DNA from: JAUILH01 sp965230535
GTDB taxonomy: Bacteria > Bacteroidota > Bacteroidia > Flavobacteriales_D > JAUILH01
DNA: 64,000 nt
Direction: 5' to 3'
NCBI GenBank assembly: GCA_965230535.1
Contig: OZ246010.1
Location: 186,001 to 250,000 of the forward strand
Shown: positions 17,497 through 25,956 of the stretch, one piece after another
Layout of the letters: each line of letters begins with the position of its first letter
Numbering within the stretch: position 1 is the first letter of the stretch
Position numbers and translations under genes: made by a program
The notes under the pieces: generated by a model
The model's database searches: none
What the model was told of the DNA's origin: nothing
Seen by the model: the letters and a program-made list of their open reading frames with translations, nothing else

Positions 17497-18236
17497 TGAG
17501 ACTTCTGCTTATCATATCGATCTTTTTAAGTGGTTTTCTCCATGCACATCCCGATTTTGATGCGGGAAATAAAGCCTATAAGGAAAAGGACTATGCCAAA
17601 GCTGCAGAATCTTATGAGAAATTGGTGAAATCGGGAAAAGAATCTCCTGAACTTTACTACAATCTTGGAAACACTTACTACAAACTGGATAGTCTGGGTA
17701 AAAGCAAGTACTACTTTGAAAAGGCACTTAAGCTCGACCCTAACAACGAAGATTTGCAATACAATATAGATTCCATTGCCAATCCTTCGCTTCTTGACAA
17801 TATTCAGTACTCAGAATCCAAGGGCATCAAGAAGGCTGTGTACTCTATTATTTTAGGGCATTCCAACAATTTCTGGTCTAACTTATCCTTAATCCTGTGG
17901 ATTACAGGTTTCATTTTATTGGCCATCTATTGGTTTGTTAAAAAACGAAAGTTTCAAATGTTGAGTTTTTACAGTGGGGTTACCATTTTGTCACTCGCGT
18001 TAATAGCCATTACCTTTGCTTTTCTTCATAAATCGTATGTCCAGAATCATCAAAAAGCCGTGGTTTTGAAACCTGAGGTTGAGATTTTATCGGAGCCTTC
18101 AGACAATGCAGAAATGTTATTCGAATTGCACGAAGGTACTACGGTAGAACTCATTGACCTTAACAATGAATGGTGCCGCATAGAAGTAGACAATCAACAG
18201 GGTTGGGTCTTAAAGAAGCATCTCGGACTCATTTAG
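17496..18236 (+). CDS. batE: BatE, TPR plus SH3 membrane protein
   Basis: A 246-residue protein with a signal peptide, a TPR unit pair in residues 20-90 (FDAGNKAYKEKDYAKAAESYEKL and ELYYNLGNTYYKL are the diagnostic stretches, given here in part), two membrane helices at about residues 122-142 and 150-172, and a C-terminal bacterial SH3 domain (residues 185-246) that ends with GWVLKKHLGLI. This order of TPR, membrane helices and SH3 is the standard BatE architecture. It is the last gene of the overlapping Bat run; the next gene starts 38 bp downstream with its own likely -7 box. Confidence 0.9.
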   Translation: MRLLLIISIFLSGFLHAHPDFDAGNKAYKEKDYAKAAESYEKLVKSGKESPELYYNLGNTYYKLDSLGKSKYYFEKALKLDPNNEDLQYNIDSIANPSLLDNIQYSESKGIKKAVYSIILGHSNNFWSNLSLILWITGFILLAIYWFVKKRKFQMLSFYSGVTILSLALIAITFAFLHKSYVQNHQKAVVLKPEVEILSEPSDNAEMLFELHEGTTVELIDLNNEWCRIEVDNQQGWVLKKHLGLI

Positions 18237-18262
18237 AGCAGCATTTCCTCACGAAAGATTAA

Positions 18263-18270
18263 TATATTTA
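18263..18270 (+). promoter_or_regulatory. Probable -7 promoter box before the TPR-SpoIIE gene
   Basis: TATATTTA at 18263-18270 differs from TAnnTTTG only in the last base and ends 4 nt before the GTG start at 18275, the same placement as at several other genes in the window. No good -33 element is visible. Confidence 0.35.
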
Positions 18271-18274
18271 TCAG

Positions 18275-20263
18275 GTGTTTAAGTATTTATCCGCCATCAT
18301 CATTTGTTTTGTCAGCTTCACCTCTACCAAAGCTCAATTCAATGCGGATAGCCTCAAACACATCCTCAACAACTCCTCAAATAAAAAAGAGATTATAGAA
18401 CATGCCATTTTGCTTGGAGATGGTTATCTGTACAAACAGAGAGATTCCAGTTTCAACTATTTGGAACTGGCAAGGGGTTTGGCTGTGGAAACCCGGGACA
18501 CACAAAATCTTATCAGAAGTACTGCCATGTTGGGTTGGGCTTATCAATTCACGGACCCCAAGAAATCGGCAGAGTATATTTTTGAAGCTTTGGAGTTGGT
18601 AGAACTCTCACCCTATGAAGATGAAAAAGAGTTTGTATACAACAGTGTGGGCACGCATTACCGTCTTCACAACGAGCTGGACAAAGCCGTTACATACTTT
18701 GAAAAAGCGCTGGTGATTAACCGAAAAAATGAAGACAGTCTTGGACTGGCTGCCAGTTACAACAATCTGGGCATTGTATATATGATGAAGGCTGAATACG
18801 ACACGGGAATCGACTACTGGTATCAGTCTTTAGAAACAAAAATGGCTCTGGGCAGAGAAGTGGGAGCAGCCACCACCATGTCTAACATTGCCATCTATTA
18901 CAAGGACATTGGCAAACACAAAGAAGCCATGGACTTGGTAGAAAGTGCTCTGGAGATTGAATTAAGATACAACAACCTTGAAGGCGCTTCAAAGTCTTAC
19001 ATCACGCTTGGTCAGCTCCAAAATCAGGTAGGCGAAATGGATCTGGCCATAGAATCTTTTGATCGGGCCCTTGCCATCATGGACACGTTGAATAGACCAT
19101 TTGAAAAACAGGAGCCCCTACTCGAGTTAGTCGCCATTTACGATTCTTTGGGGCAACATCAACTCGCTCTTGACCACCTGCAATCCTATCTGAAAGTATA
19201 CAAACAATTCAACGATGAGTCGGCCAAAAGAATCACCAGTGAACTTCAAACTAAATACGAATCTTCCGAAAAAGAAAAGGAAAACCTACTTCTGAAAACA
19301 CAGAACAAGGATCAGGAACTCAAGCTTAAAGAAACTGAAGTTAAACGGAAAGAAGAAGCCGCCAACAACAAGGTGCAGAAGGCCAACAACAAAATCTTAA
19401 TCGTCATATTGGTTGCTGCGATCCTGGCTCTTATCAGTATCGTTTGGATTCTTAGAAAAGTGCGGTCAGCCAAAAAAGACATAGAAACTCAAAAGAAACT
19501 TGTTGAAGAGAAAAACCGTGAAATTACAGACAGCATCAGTTATGCACAACGACTTCAAAACGCCATTTTACCCAGCATACAGGATTTGGAAAGTAGCTTT
19601 ACAGACAGTTTTGTTATTTACAAACCTAAAGACATTGTAGCTGGTGATTTTTTCTGGATGGAGAAGGAAAACGACAATGTTTGGCTGGCTGTGGCAGATT
19701 GTACAGGTCATGGTGTTCCAGGAGCACTGGTTAGTATCGTTTGCGCCAATGCACTTCATCAGGCGCTTTATGAATTCAATAAGCAAACACCAGGAGAATT
19801 ACTTAATGTTACCAGGCAATTGGTTATAGAACGCCTCTCCCGCTCCAATCAGAGCGTTAAAGACGGCATGGATATTTCATTGATTAAGGTATCCGGACAA
19901 ACCGTGCAGTGGGCAGGTGCCAATAACCCGCTTTGGGTTTTACGCCATCAGGCCACAACAATGGAAATTCTGTCTCCTAACAAACAACCTGTTGGTCAGC
20001 ATCCCGCTCCAAAAGATTTCTCTACACAAACCATTTCTTGTCAGGCAGGCGACCAGCTATATTTATTTTCAGACGGTTACTCAGATCAGTTTGGTGGACC
20101 TAAAGGCAAGAAATTCAAGAGTAAACAGTTTCAAAAAACCATCATTTCCACTGCCGGCAAGTCCATGAAAGATCAAAAAACACATTTGGAATCAACACTC
20201 ACTCACTGGATGGGAGATTTTGAGCAGCTGGATGACATTTGTGTGATTGGTATTCGAATTTAA
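18275..20263 (+). CDS. TPR sensor with SpoIIE-type PP2C phosphatase domain
   Basis: A 662-residue protein starting at GTG 18275; the signal peptide (KYLSAIIICFVSFTSTKAQ) supports this start. Periplasmic TPR units fill about residues 30-315, followed by a coiled coil, a membrane helix at about 372-390, a second short coiled coil and a SpoIIE/PP2C phosphatase domain from about residue 425 to the end. Metal-binding motifs are VAGDFFW, VADCTGHGVPGA, KDGMDISL, FSDGYSDQFGGPKG and DDICVIGI. SpoIIE phosphatases dephosphorylate anti-anti-sigma (STAS) proteins; no STAS or anti-sigma gene is nearby, so the target is unknown. The catalytic domain closely resembles that of the protein at 60409-62553. Confidence 0.9.
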   Translation: MFKYLSAIIICFVSFTSTKAQFNADSLKHILNNSSNKKEIIEHAILLGDGYLYKQRDSSFNYLELARGLAVETRDTQNLIRSTAMLGWAYQFTDPKKSAEYIFEALELVELSPYEDEKEFVYNSVGTHYRLHNELDKAVTYFEKALVINRKNEDSLGLAASYNNLGIVYMMKAEYDTGIDYWYQSLETKMALGREVGAATTMSNIAIYYKDIGKHKEAMDLVESALEIELRYNNLEGASKSYITLGQLQNQVGEMDLAIESFDRALAIMDTLNRPFEKQEPLLELVAIYDSLGQHQLALDHLQSYLKVYKQFNDESAKRITSELQTKYESSEKEKENLLLKTQNKDQELKLKETEVKRKEEAANNKVQKANNKILIVILVAAILALISIVWILRKVRSAKKDIETQKKLVEEKNREITDSISYAQRLQNAILPSIQDLESSFTDSFVIYKPKDIVAGDFFWMEKENDNVWLAVADCTGHGVPGALVSIVCANALHQALYEFNKQTPGELLNVTRQLVIERLSRSNQSVKDGMDISLIKVSGQTVQWAGANNPLWVLRHQATTMEILSPNKQPVGQHPAPKDFSTQTISCQAGDQLYLFSDGYSDQFGGPKGKKFKSKQFQKTIISTAGKSMKDQKTHLESTLTHWMGDFEQLDDICVIGIRI

Positions 20264-20274
20264 TCCCAGAGGAT

Positions 20275-21231
20275 CTATTCCTCCAAAATATCCAGCAGTT
20301 TTATCTCTGTCAAAATCATGTCATCAGAGAAAACCAGTTCCTGTATATAGATTTTAGTATAACTCGATACCGGTTCAAAAACTGCTGTATTGTTCAAGGT
20401 ATTTACTAACCTGGAATTGCCCCTGGATTTGTAGTCATCTCTGAAAAACTGTCTTTTTTCATCTTCTGTTTTACACCAAATCACTTTATCAGCTTTAGTT
20501 TCATCGCTGTATGAAATGGTGATTTTTAATGGTGTATCTTCATCCATATACTTCTCAAGATGAGTATCGTTGTCCATCTGAAAATTCTCATATATCAGCA
20601 TAGCTGCAACGTCCATAACGCCGTCAAACCCAAGAGAAACCTTGATTTTATCGAATTTAACCCTGTGAGACTTCCAGGTCTTAAACATCTCTGCAGTCTT
20701 TACATCCATAGATTTAACTTCAATGTCACCGCTACCATCTCCTGTATATTCTACCACCGTATCTTTCGAAATAATCCAATAATACTCCCTCCAATCTCCT
20801 CCTCCTTCACCTAAAGGGAACAAAGCTTCCATCTCTTCAACATAAACCAGAGAATCATTCCTCAGAGCGAATCGCTGTTCTACTTTAGAACTATCAGATA
20901 GATATTCAATATAAACGACTTCAAAATCAGTATAAAAGCGACAGTAAGTCCATTTCTCATTTCCAATGACCATTGTGGGCTCGTCCGTATTGCACTCTCT
21001 GCTGTTAAGTGTTAACAGAACTCCATCTATATAGCCAGAAGACGGATCAAAGGTCTCAACACCTCCTGGATCTTCTCCTTCTTCATCCCATTCATCCTCC
21101 ATGGAATCTTCTGTAGACTCAATATTCTCGGTCTTTTGATCAATATCACTGGCCTCTTCTTGGCTGTCACATGCAACAAGCGTGAGAAAGAAAATAGACA
21201 TTGTGATAAAGAGAGACTTAAACTGGTCCAT
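20275..21231 (-). CDS. Acidic lipoprotein, unknown function
   Basis: A 318-residue protein. I choose the ATG at 21231 because it gives a proper lipoprotein signal, MDQFKSLFITMSIFFLTLVAC, of which Leu-Val-Ala-Cys21 is the lipobox; a GTG 27 bp upstream is also in frame. A linker rich in Glu, Asp and Ser follows (residues 22-60), as often seen in surface lipoproteins of Bacteroidota, then a soluble domain of about 250 residues with many beta-strands that I do not recognise. It converges on the TPR-SpoIIE gene with an 11 bp gap and diverges from the small membrane protein at 21419. Confidence 0.7.
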   Translation of the reverse strand: MDQFKSLFITMSIFFLTLVACDSQEEASDIDQKTENIESTEDSMEDEWDEEGEDPGGVETFDPSSGYIDGVLLTLNSRECNTDEPTMVIGNEKWTYCRFYTDFEVVYIEYLSDSSKVEQRFALRNDSLVYVEEMEALFPLGEGGGDWREYYWIISKDTVVEYTGDGSGDIEVKSMDVKTAEMFKTWKSHRVKFDKIKVSLGFDGVMDVAAMLIYENFQMDNDTHLEKYMDEDTPLKITISYSDETKADKVIWCKTEDEKRQFFRDDYKSRGNSRLVNTLNNTAVFEPVSSYTKIYIQELVFSDDMILTEIKLLDILEE

Positions 21232-21418
21232 GATATTGTGCTGGTTTTGGTATTTCACAAATTACAAAATAAAATAGAGTTTCATCCTGCTGAATTGACT
21301 ATCCCACTCTATTTCTCTTTATTATCAAGGCCTTCGAAGAAAATCACTTAACATTATTTAACACAAAAATCCAAACCTCAGCTTTGCTCTGATCGTATAA
21401 CTGAACAAAACAAACAAT

Positions 21419-21595
21419 ATGCTACTAAAGATTTTAATTGTAAACTTACTTGTGTGTCTGATAGTCGCAACGTTTCTATACATCACACAAGCTAAAGACA
21501 ACAACCGTCAAGGTTTTTCATTGTTATATAAATATGCCGTTATGAGTAATGTGCTCATCATCACGGGCATCATGGCCAAATGGGCTTTCATGTAA
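21419..21595 (+). CDS. Small membrane protein of 58 residues
   Basis: ATG at 21419 opens 58 codons ending at TAA 21593-21595. The product starts MLLKILIVNLLVCLIVATFL and has a second hydrophobic stretch (VLIITGIMAKWAFM) at its end, separated by a polar loop with KDNNRQ, so it looks like a two-helix membrane protein. The region upstream is A-rich without a Shine-Dalgarno sequence, which is normal in Bacteroidota. A hairpin follows 11 bp after the stop, which supports a real transcription unit. No family is recognised. Confidence 0.5.
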   Translation: MLLKILIVNLLVCLIVATFLYITQAKDNNRQGFSLLYKYAVMSNVLIITGIMAKWAFM

Positions 21596-21606
21596 AATTT
21601 GGGTTG

Positions 21607-21638
21607 CCTCCCTTCTCTGGTTATTTAGAAAAGGGAGG
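21607..21638. terminator. Bidirectional hairpin terminator
   Basis: An inverted repeat pairs CCTCCCTTCTC (21607-21617) with GAAAAGGGAGG (21628-21638), with one mismatch in 11 pairs and a 10-nt loop. It lies between the convergent small membrane protein and the barrel gene, so it can serve both. The T-runs on either side are short. Confidence 0.6.
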
Positions 21639-21648
21639 TGACTTCTAT

Positions 21649-22932
21649 TTATTTCCTCTTTTTCACGAGTCTTCCCGGATAAAACACAACCTGAATTAAA
21701 TTGTATTCCAATTGACTCAAATCGAATTGTTTACCATCAACTTCAAAGCTGGAAAATGGATACCAACGGAGATTCGTCCTTAATATAAGTGCTTCTAGTG
21801 TCTTCCCCGGTACAATATCCCAACCAAACGTTAAACCTGGTTCTATTTTTCCCGAAAAGTTAAGCTCACTTTTCACGCCATCTATCTCCTCCTGATATTT
21901 CAGTTTATCATAAGCAACATTGACTCCTATATATGGAGCAAAGCCCGTATAATCAGTCAAGTATCTACTCACTTCAAATGCAAGAGAGTTTTTCCTGATA
22001 GTTTGCTTAACGCCATACCCAGCCGTTTTAAAAGTGGGATTTCTGTATGACAAAGCCACAAACAAGTCAAGCTTATTAAATTGATACCCTACAGATAGAT
22101 CGACATATGCTCCGGAGGTCAGCTTTTCCTTTAAAAATGGTAATTGGGAAACATTGTAGTCAGATTTTTTTAATGAGAACGACGATGAGGGTCCCGCTCC
22201 AACAAAGAAATCGCCAAATTTTCCGGCATTATGCGATAGTTTCGACTTTCTGGGATAATCATTCCATTCGTTCACCGTTGGGTGTTTACTATTCCCTGAA
22301 GATTCATATGCATAAATCAAGCCCAACTGAAGTGAATATGCCGGTGTAATTATCTCTGATTTTGTTGTTTTACTAATTGGATACTGCCACTTATTGTCTT
22401 TGAAGTAATTAAGCCCTAATCGTACTCCAAAGCTTTTGTAATTGAATGTACAGCCCACCTCATAGTTCAACATAAAATCTTTAGAAATCGTAGTCTGGTA
22501 TTCTTCTGGTTCAATTTTTTGCTTGAAATCCAAAGCTCCCCAACTCAATCCCAAATACGGACGTATGGCTTTATCTTTAACTGCCCATGGGTAAAACCGG
22601 CCACCCGTTGCAACAGAATGAAATAGTTCATAATCCGTTTTCTCATTATTTGTTAAGGAGTTATGTTTCAAAGGAATTATGACATAAAATTCCGCATGTC
22701 CCCAAAAATGATAACCTCCCCAAGTGAGATATTGGTTGACAGACGCTGAATGTGTGAAGGAGTTGACCTTTCCATTCAACAATTGTTTGCCATCGAATGA
22801 AGGCATATACTCGCCTCCGTATTCAAAATATGTTTTGGCAAAATCCAGCCTTTGTTTTTTCGCAGTCTCCTGCGAATGACCATTCAAAATACATCCAAAA
22901 AGAAATACTGTAATCAATAATTTATGCTTCAT
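21649..22932 (-). CDS. Outer membrane beta-barrel protein
   Basis: A 427-residue protein. The ATG at 22932 gives a clean signal peptide MKHKLLITVFLFGCILNGHS with cleavage near SQ; an in-frame start 15 bp upstream lengthens it without improving it. The mature chain consists of long amphipathic strands with many Tyr, Phe and Trp (for example YLTWGGYHFWGHAEFYVI), and it appears to contain two similar halves (each with a GGRFYPW- or GAYVDLSVGYQF-like strand and an RPYLGLSWG/APYIGVNVA segment). Barrel porins or surface-exposed OM proteins fit. No function is recognised. A stop-proximal hairpin at 21607-21638 serves as its terminator. Confidence 0.7.
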   Translation of the reverse strand: MKHKLLITVFLFGCILNGHSQETAKKQRLDFAKTYFEYGGEYMPSFDGKQLLNGKVNSFTHSASVNQYLTWGGYHFWGHAEFYVIIPLKHNSLTNNEKTDYELFHSVATGGRFYPWAVKDKAIRPYLGLSWGALDFKQKIEPEEYQTTISKDFMLNYEVGCTFNYKSFGVRLGLNYFKDNKWQYPISKTTKSEIITPAYSLQLGLIYAYESSGNSKHPTVNEWNDYPRKSKLSHNAGKFGDFFVGAGPSSSFSLKKSDYNVSQLPFLKEKLTSGAYVDLSVGYQFNKLDLFVALSYRNPTFKTAGYGVKQTIRKNSLAFEVSRYLTDYTGFAPYIGVNVAYDKLKYQEEIDGVKSELNFSGKIEPGLTFGWDIVPGKTLEALILRTNLRWYPFSSFEVDGKQFDLSQLEYNLIQVVFYPGRLVKKRK

Positions 22933-23038
22933 GTTTTTTTGAAGCAAAACTCAGGTATCAGCCACAACATTTCAATCGGGCATTTGGGTGGTTTTCCCCT
23001 GATTTCAAGATATCATACAAAAGTATGAGGATTGATAA

Positions 23039-23890
23039 TCACCTATTTAGCAAATAAGTAAGCTCATTTCTTGAATTGACTCTACATTTCTTATATATGC
23101 TGCTGGCATGGGTCTTTACAGTTGGAATAGAAATGAACAATTGCTCAGATATGCTTTTATAAGTCGTTCCTTTTGTGAGTAAAATTGCCACCTCCTCTTC
23201 CCTTTCAGTTAGACCATAGTTTTGCAATTGTTGCTTTTGAATGTCATCAGTTTCTCCAATCAAGGACAACCTCTGGAGATCGTAATAAATCTTACTGCTT
23301 GCAAGAGCTGCAAAAGCCAAATACATCAAAAAGCCAATCTGAAACTCCTTGTATTCTGCTTCAAAGAAATAATGGAATATCAGAAATACCGGTACTATCA
23401 CAAAGAATATCAAGGCAAAGGTTCTGTTTACTTTTTCAATGTACTCGAATTGCTTAATTGGTTTGGTTAACCTCACTATGGTCATAGATACCAGGATAGA
23501 CAGTATCAGGAAGCTCACAACCACATACTGCATTAGCTCTAAATAATTCAGTACCGTTGCCACCAATACACCAACTGTGAGTACTATGGACAGGACTACA
23601 TACGAACGGACATACGCTGAGCCAATGGCGTGTCTCCGTTCGTTTAAAGTGCTTAAAAAAGTGGTGACAGACACCAAGACCATACATAGCAAGGTAGTTG
23701 GTGTGGTTACCTTATCATCCCCATACAAAGGAGACAAGCTAATTGAGACAATCAACAATAGCAGTGAAACTGTAAAAGCAATGCTCTCGATACTTTCCAT
23801 CTTTCTCCTAAAGCAAAGCACTTGTAAAAACAAGGCTATTGACAAAGAGGTATAGGCAAATCCCAGGATTATGTATTCAAGAGTCAACAT
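23039..23890 (-). CDS. Membrane-bound LuxR-type transcriptional regulator
   Basis: A 283-residue protein with about seven membrane helices in residues 1-205, followed by a linker and a C-terminal GerE/LuxR helix-turn-helix (about residues 222-283). The HTH is recognisable from GLTEREEEVAILLTKG, the YKSISEQLFIS helix, and the recognition-helix segment TVKTHASSIYKK. This architecture (7TM plus LuxR HTH) is known in Bacteroidota as a membrane-tethered one-component regulator. There is no receiver domain. The gene stands alone between the OM-barrel gene and a regulator remnant; its likely target could be the barrel gene 90 bp downstream, but this is only proximity. Confidence 0.8.
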   Translation of the reverse strand: MLTLEYIILGFAYTSLSIALFLQVLCFRRKMESIESIAFTVSLLLLIVSISLSPLYGDDKVTTPTTLLCMVLVSVTTFLSTLNERRHAIGSAYVRSYVVLSIVLTVGVLVATVLNYLELMQYVVVSFLILSILVSMTIVRLTKPIKQFEYIEKVNRTFALIFFVIVPVFLIFHYFFEAEYKEFQIGFLMYLAFAALASSKIYYDLQRLSLIGETDDIQKQQLQNYGLTEREEEVAILLTKGTTYKSISEQLFISIPTVKTHASSIYKKCRVNSRNELTYLLNR

Positions 23891-23905
23891 ACTTTTAGCT
23901 ACACA

Positions 23906-23934
23906 GAAATTTCGACAGACTCAGCCCGAAACTT
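23906..23934. repeat. Degenerate REP-like intergenic motif
   Basis: The sequence TTCGACAGACTCAGCCCGAA resembles the short intergenic motif of the form TTCGACAGGCTCAG that recurs in many bacterial genomes. I see one copy here only, in the gap next to a broken regulator gene, so its status as a repeat of this genome is unproven. Confidence 0.2.
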
Positions 23935-24070
23935 CTGATTTCACTGCCTATTTAATCATTTCACTTGACAGCGGTATTTATTTAGGCTTGAGTACTGTGC
24001 ACTCTGTTTCGCCCAAATTTATGTCAAAATACTCACCAAACAAAACACATTGGCTCCTCCAAGTACCAGC

Positions 24071-24259
24071 TCAAACATCAATCCCTGTAATCAATGCATT
24101 GGCTTCATCTTCGGTAAAAATAACAGGAGGCAATTGGTAGCCTTCCATTAAAGAGTAACCTTTTCCCTCTTCGGTTACGATGGGAATTCCAGACTTTTCA
24201 AGAGTTCTGATATCCCGATAAATTGTCCGGATACTCACCCCATGCTTTTCTTCTGACAT
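24071..24259 (-). pseudogene. Remnant of a YafY/WYL-type transcriptional regulator
   Basis: A 62-codon frame encodes the middle of an HTH_11 domain: GVSIRTIYRDIRTLEKSG and GYQLPPVIFTEDEANAL are hallmark segments of YafY/WYL regulators. The first helix expected before residue 1 and the whole WYL ligand-binding domain (normally about 200 further residues) are absent. The frame begins 2 nt after the stop of the Smr gene and ends at a TGA; the 180 bp beyond it contain stops in all minus-strand frames and no WYL sequence. I read it as a gene truncated at both ends. It might still be translated by coupling to the Smr gene as a short DNA-binding peptide. Confidence 0.65.
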
Positions 24260-24261
24260 GT

Positions 24262-24816
24262 TTAGTAATGAATTCTTACCTCTGTGGCACCATATCCATA
24301 CTCTCTGTATGAAGCATCACGATATTCAATGGAAGGATGTCTGCCCAAAATGAGTTGAATTTCGTTTTTCAGGACACCTTCTCCCCTTCCGTGAATTATG
24401 ATTAAACGGCCAATGTGCTTGCTTTGTGCCTGATGAAGAAAAGACTTAAAACGACTTAATTGCACCTGAATAATCTCACTGTTGTTCATGTTGTGATGAT
24501 TATCCAGAATCTCTTCTATATGAAGGTCTATCTCCCAGGTTTGCTCCCCTTTAGCAATAAACTCAGTGTGTTTGGTTTGTTTATTGAGAACTCTTTTTTG
24601 CTGTTCACTTAGGTCTGCCTGCACTTTTTCATTAACAGCACTGGTACTTACCACATAATCTGATGCATGAGATGTGGGGACTAAATCCTGTCTCATATAC
24701 ATCTGGTCAAAACCATCATCAGTTTCCACTAAAAATTGGTCTGCAGACAAAATCTCTTTAATGATTCCTCCTCCCGGCTCATTCAAAAAGCTAACTTTAT
24801 CTCCCAATGCAAACAT
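24262..24816 (-). CDS. Smr-domain protein (MutS2 C-terminal-like)
   Basis: A 184-residue protein. The ATG at 24816 is chosen because a perfect -7 box (TATGTTTG) lies 4 nt upstream and MFALGDKVSFLNEPGGG is the usual N-terminus; an alternative start lies 15 bp further up, inside that box. An N-terminal SH3-like DUF2027 segment (residues 1-60) is followed by an Smr domain (about 100-184) with the WEIDLHIEEI (DLH) motif and the IIIHGRGEGVLK (HGxG) motif. Stand-alone Smr domains are nucleases or RNA/DNA-binding modules linked to ribosome or recombination processing. It diverges from the Nudix gene with only 38 bp between starts. Confidence 0.85.
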   Translation of the reverse strand: MFALGDKVSFLNEPGGGIIKEILSADQFLVETDDGFDQMYMRQDLVPTSHASDYVVSTSAVNEKVQADLSEQQKRVLNKQTKHTEFIAKGEQTWEIDLHIEEILDNHHNMNNSEIIQVQLSRFKSFLHQAQSKHIGRLIIIHGRGEGVLKNEIQLILGRHPSIEYRDASYREYGYGATEVRIHY

Positions 24817-24820
24817 CTTG

Positions 24821-24851
24821 CAAACATACAAAGCTTGTCATAAACAGTCAA
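24821..24851 (-). promoter_or_regulatory. Bacteroidota-type promoter of the Smr gene
   Basis: On the minus strand TTG (24851-24849) and TATGTTTG (24828-24821) are separated by 20 nt, a full match to the TTG/TAnnTTTG consensus. The -7 box ends 4 nt before the Smr ATG, predicting a leaderless or nearly leaderless mRNA. The -33 element ends 3 nt before the start codon of the divergent Nudix gene, so the Nudix promoter must overlap or lie within the Smr gene. Confidence 0.65.
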
Positions 24852-24854
24852 TAA

Positions 24855-25409
24855 ATGAGCACACACAACCCTTGGAAAACACTGAATTCTGAAACCGTTC
24901 ATGAATCGCCCTGGATCAAAGTAGATTACCACAAAGTGATTAATCCCGGAGGGTTTGATGGTCATTACTCTACCGTCCACTTCAAGAATTTAGCCATTGG
25001 CGTCATTCCTATCGACAAAGACATGAATACCTATCTGGTAGGGCAGTTCCGCTACCCTATTAAAGAGTATAGCTGGGAGATTCCTGAAGGTGGTGGCGCA
25101 CTTGACATTCCGCCGGTTGAAACGGCAAAAAGGGAACTTCAGGAAGAAACCGGTATTACCGCCAAAGAATACAAGCATCTGGTTACCTCACATATCAGTA
25201 ACTCAGCTACAGATGAAAAAGCCATTATCTATATGGCCAGAGATTTGGAATTTGGTGATGCCAATCCTGAAGATGATGAGGAACTTCAATGCAAAAAAGT
25301 CTCTCTAAACGAGCTATTCAAAATGGTAAATGACGGAGAGATAACCGATAGCCTCACTGTTATGGCCGCTCAAAAAATAGAATTAATGCTGCTTAAAGGA
25401 GAATTGTGA
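24855..25409 (+). CDS. Nudix hydrolase (ADP-ribose pyrophosphatase type)
   Basis: A 184-residue protein of the ADP-ribose pyrophosphatase-like Nudix group. The Nudix box reads GGGALDIPPVETAKRELQEE followed by TGI; the REL-x-EE-x-GI core that binds Mg2+ is intact, while the conserved first Glu (seventh position) is Ile. The preceding YSWEIPEGGG is the usual lead-in for this branch. Expected reaction: hydrolysis of ADP-ribose or a related nucleoside diphosphate derivative. Start ATG 24855 is the only good one. The gene is divergent from the Smr gene and 93 bp upstream of the next gene. Confidence 0.88.
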   Translation: MSTHNPWKTLNSETVHESPWIKVDYHKVINPGGFDGHYSTVHFKNLAIGVIPIDKDMNTYLVGQFRYPIKEYSWEIPEGGGALDIPPVETAKRELQEETGITAKEYKHLVTSHISNSATDEKAIIYMARDLEFGDANPEDDEELQCKKVSLNELFKMVNDGEITDSLTVMAAQKIELMLLKGEL

Positions 25410-25502
25410 CCACTTAACGATTCCTTGGTTCCTTTAACAGTTTTTTATCGTGTAATTAAGATATACTGCCTAATTTTAAAACATAATCAAAAACAACAAC
25501 AC

Positions 25503-25946
25503 ATGTTCGACATAAAAGACATCATGAAAAAAGTTGATATGGACTCCATCAAAGACCTGGCAAAGAAAGCCGGTTTGAAGGACAGTCAGGTATCAAAACT
25601 AACCGATCATGCTGCAGACGCTGTAAAATACAGAGTCAACAAAGAAAAAGCCAGAGGAAACGAAAAGAAAGTAGCCAACCTACTGTCTGAAAACGAAAAC
25701 ACCGAAGACTGCAACAAAATGGCGTCTAAAATGGAAGGTGATTTTGTATACAACCTTACCAACAAAATGGGACTTCCTAAGAACATTGCCGACAAATTGA
25801 GCAGTGGTGTGATGAAAAACATGCTTGGTGGAATCACTAAGAACCTGAGCTCTATGAATGTTAACAATCTGGATGGCATCATGGACAAGTTTGGAGACAA
25901 CGACATGGTCGATGGATTCAAGAAGAAATTTTCTAAACTATTTTAA
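25503..25946 (+). CDS. Small helical protein of unknown function
   Basis: A 147-residue soluble protein starting at ATG 25503 (MFDIKDIMKKVD); upstream in-frame codons back to 25425 look like non-coding leader. It is helical and Lys/Asp/Asn-rich without a signal peptide. The spacing of segments such as NLTNKMGLPKNIADKLSSGV and the C-terminal GIMDKFGDNDMVDGFKKK is reminiscent of DUF937/YidB-type proteins, but I do not regard this as established. It lies 10 bp upstream of dodecin, and the two together with the YegP-like gene form a short run closed by a terminator. Confidence 0.65.
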   Translation: MFDIKDIMKKVDMDSIKDLAKKAGLKDSQVSKLTDHAADAVKYRVNKEKARGNEKKVANLLSENENTEDCNKMASKMEGDFVYNLTNKMGLPKNIADKLSSGVMKNMLGGITKNLSSMNVNNLDGIMDKFGDNDMVDGFKKKFSKLF

Positions 25947-25956
25947 TCTAAATAAC

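Noticed and set aside
23871..24140. Plus-strand frame of 89 codons opposite the WYL remnant and its downstream gap
   Set aside because: It is antisense to the recognised HTH fragment for a third of its length, has no motif and no promoter; more likely chance.
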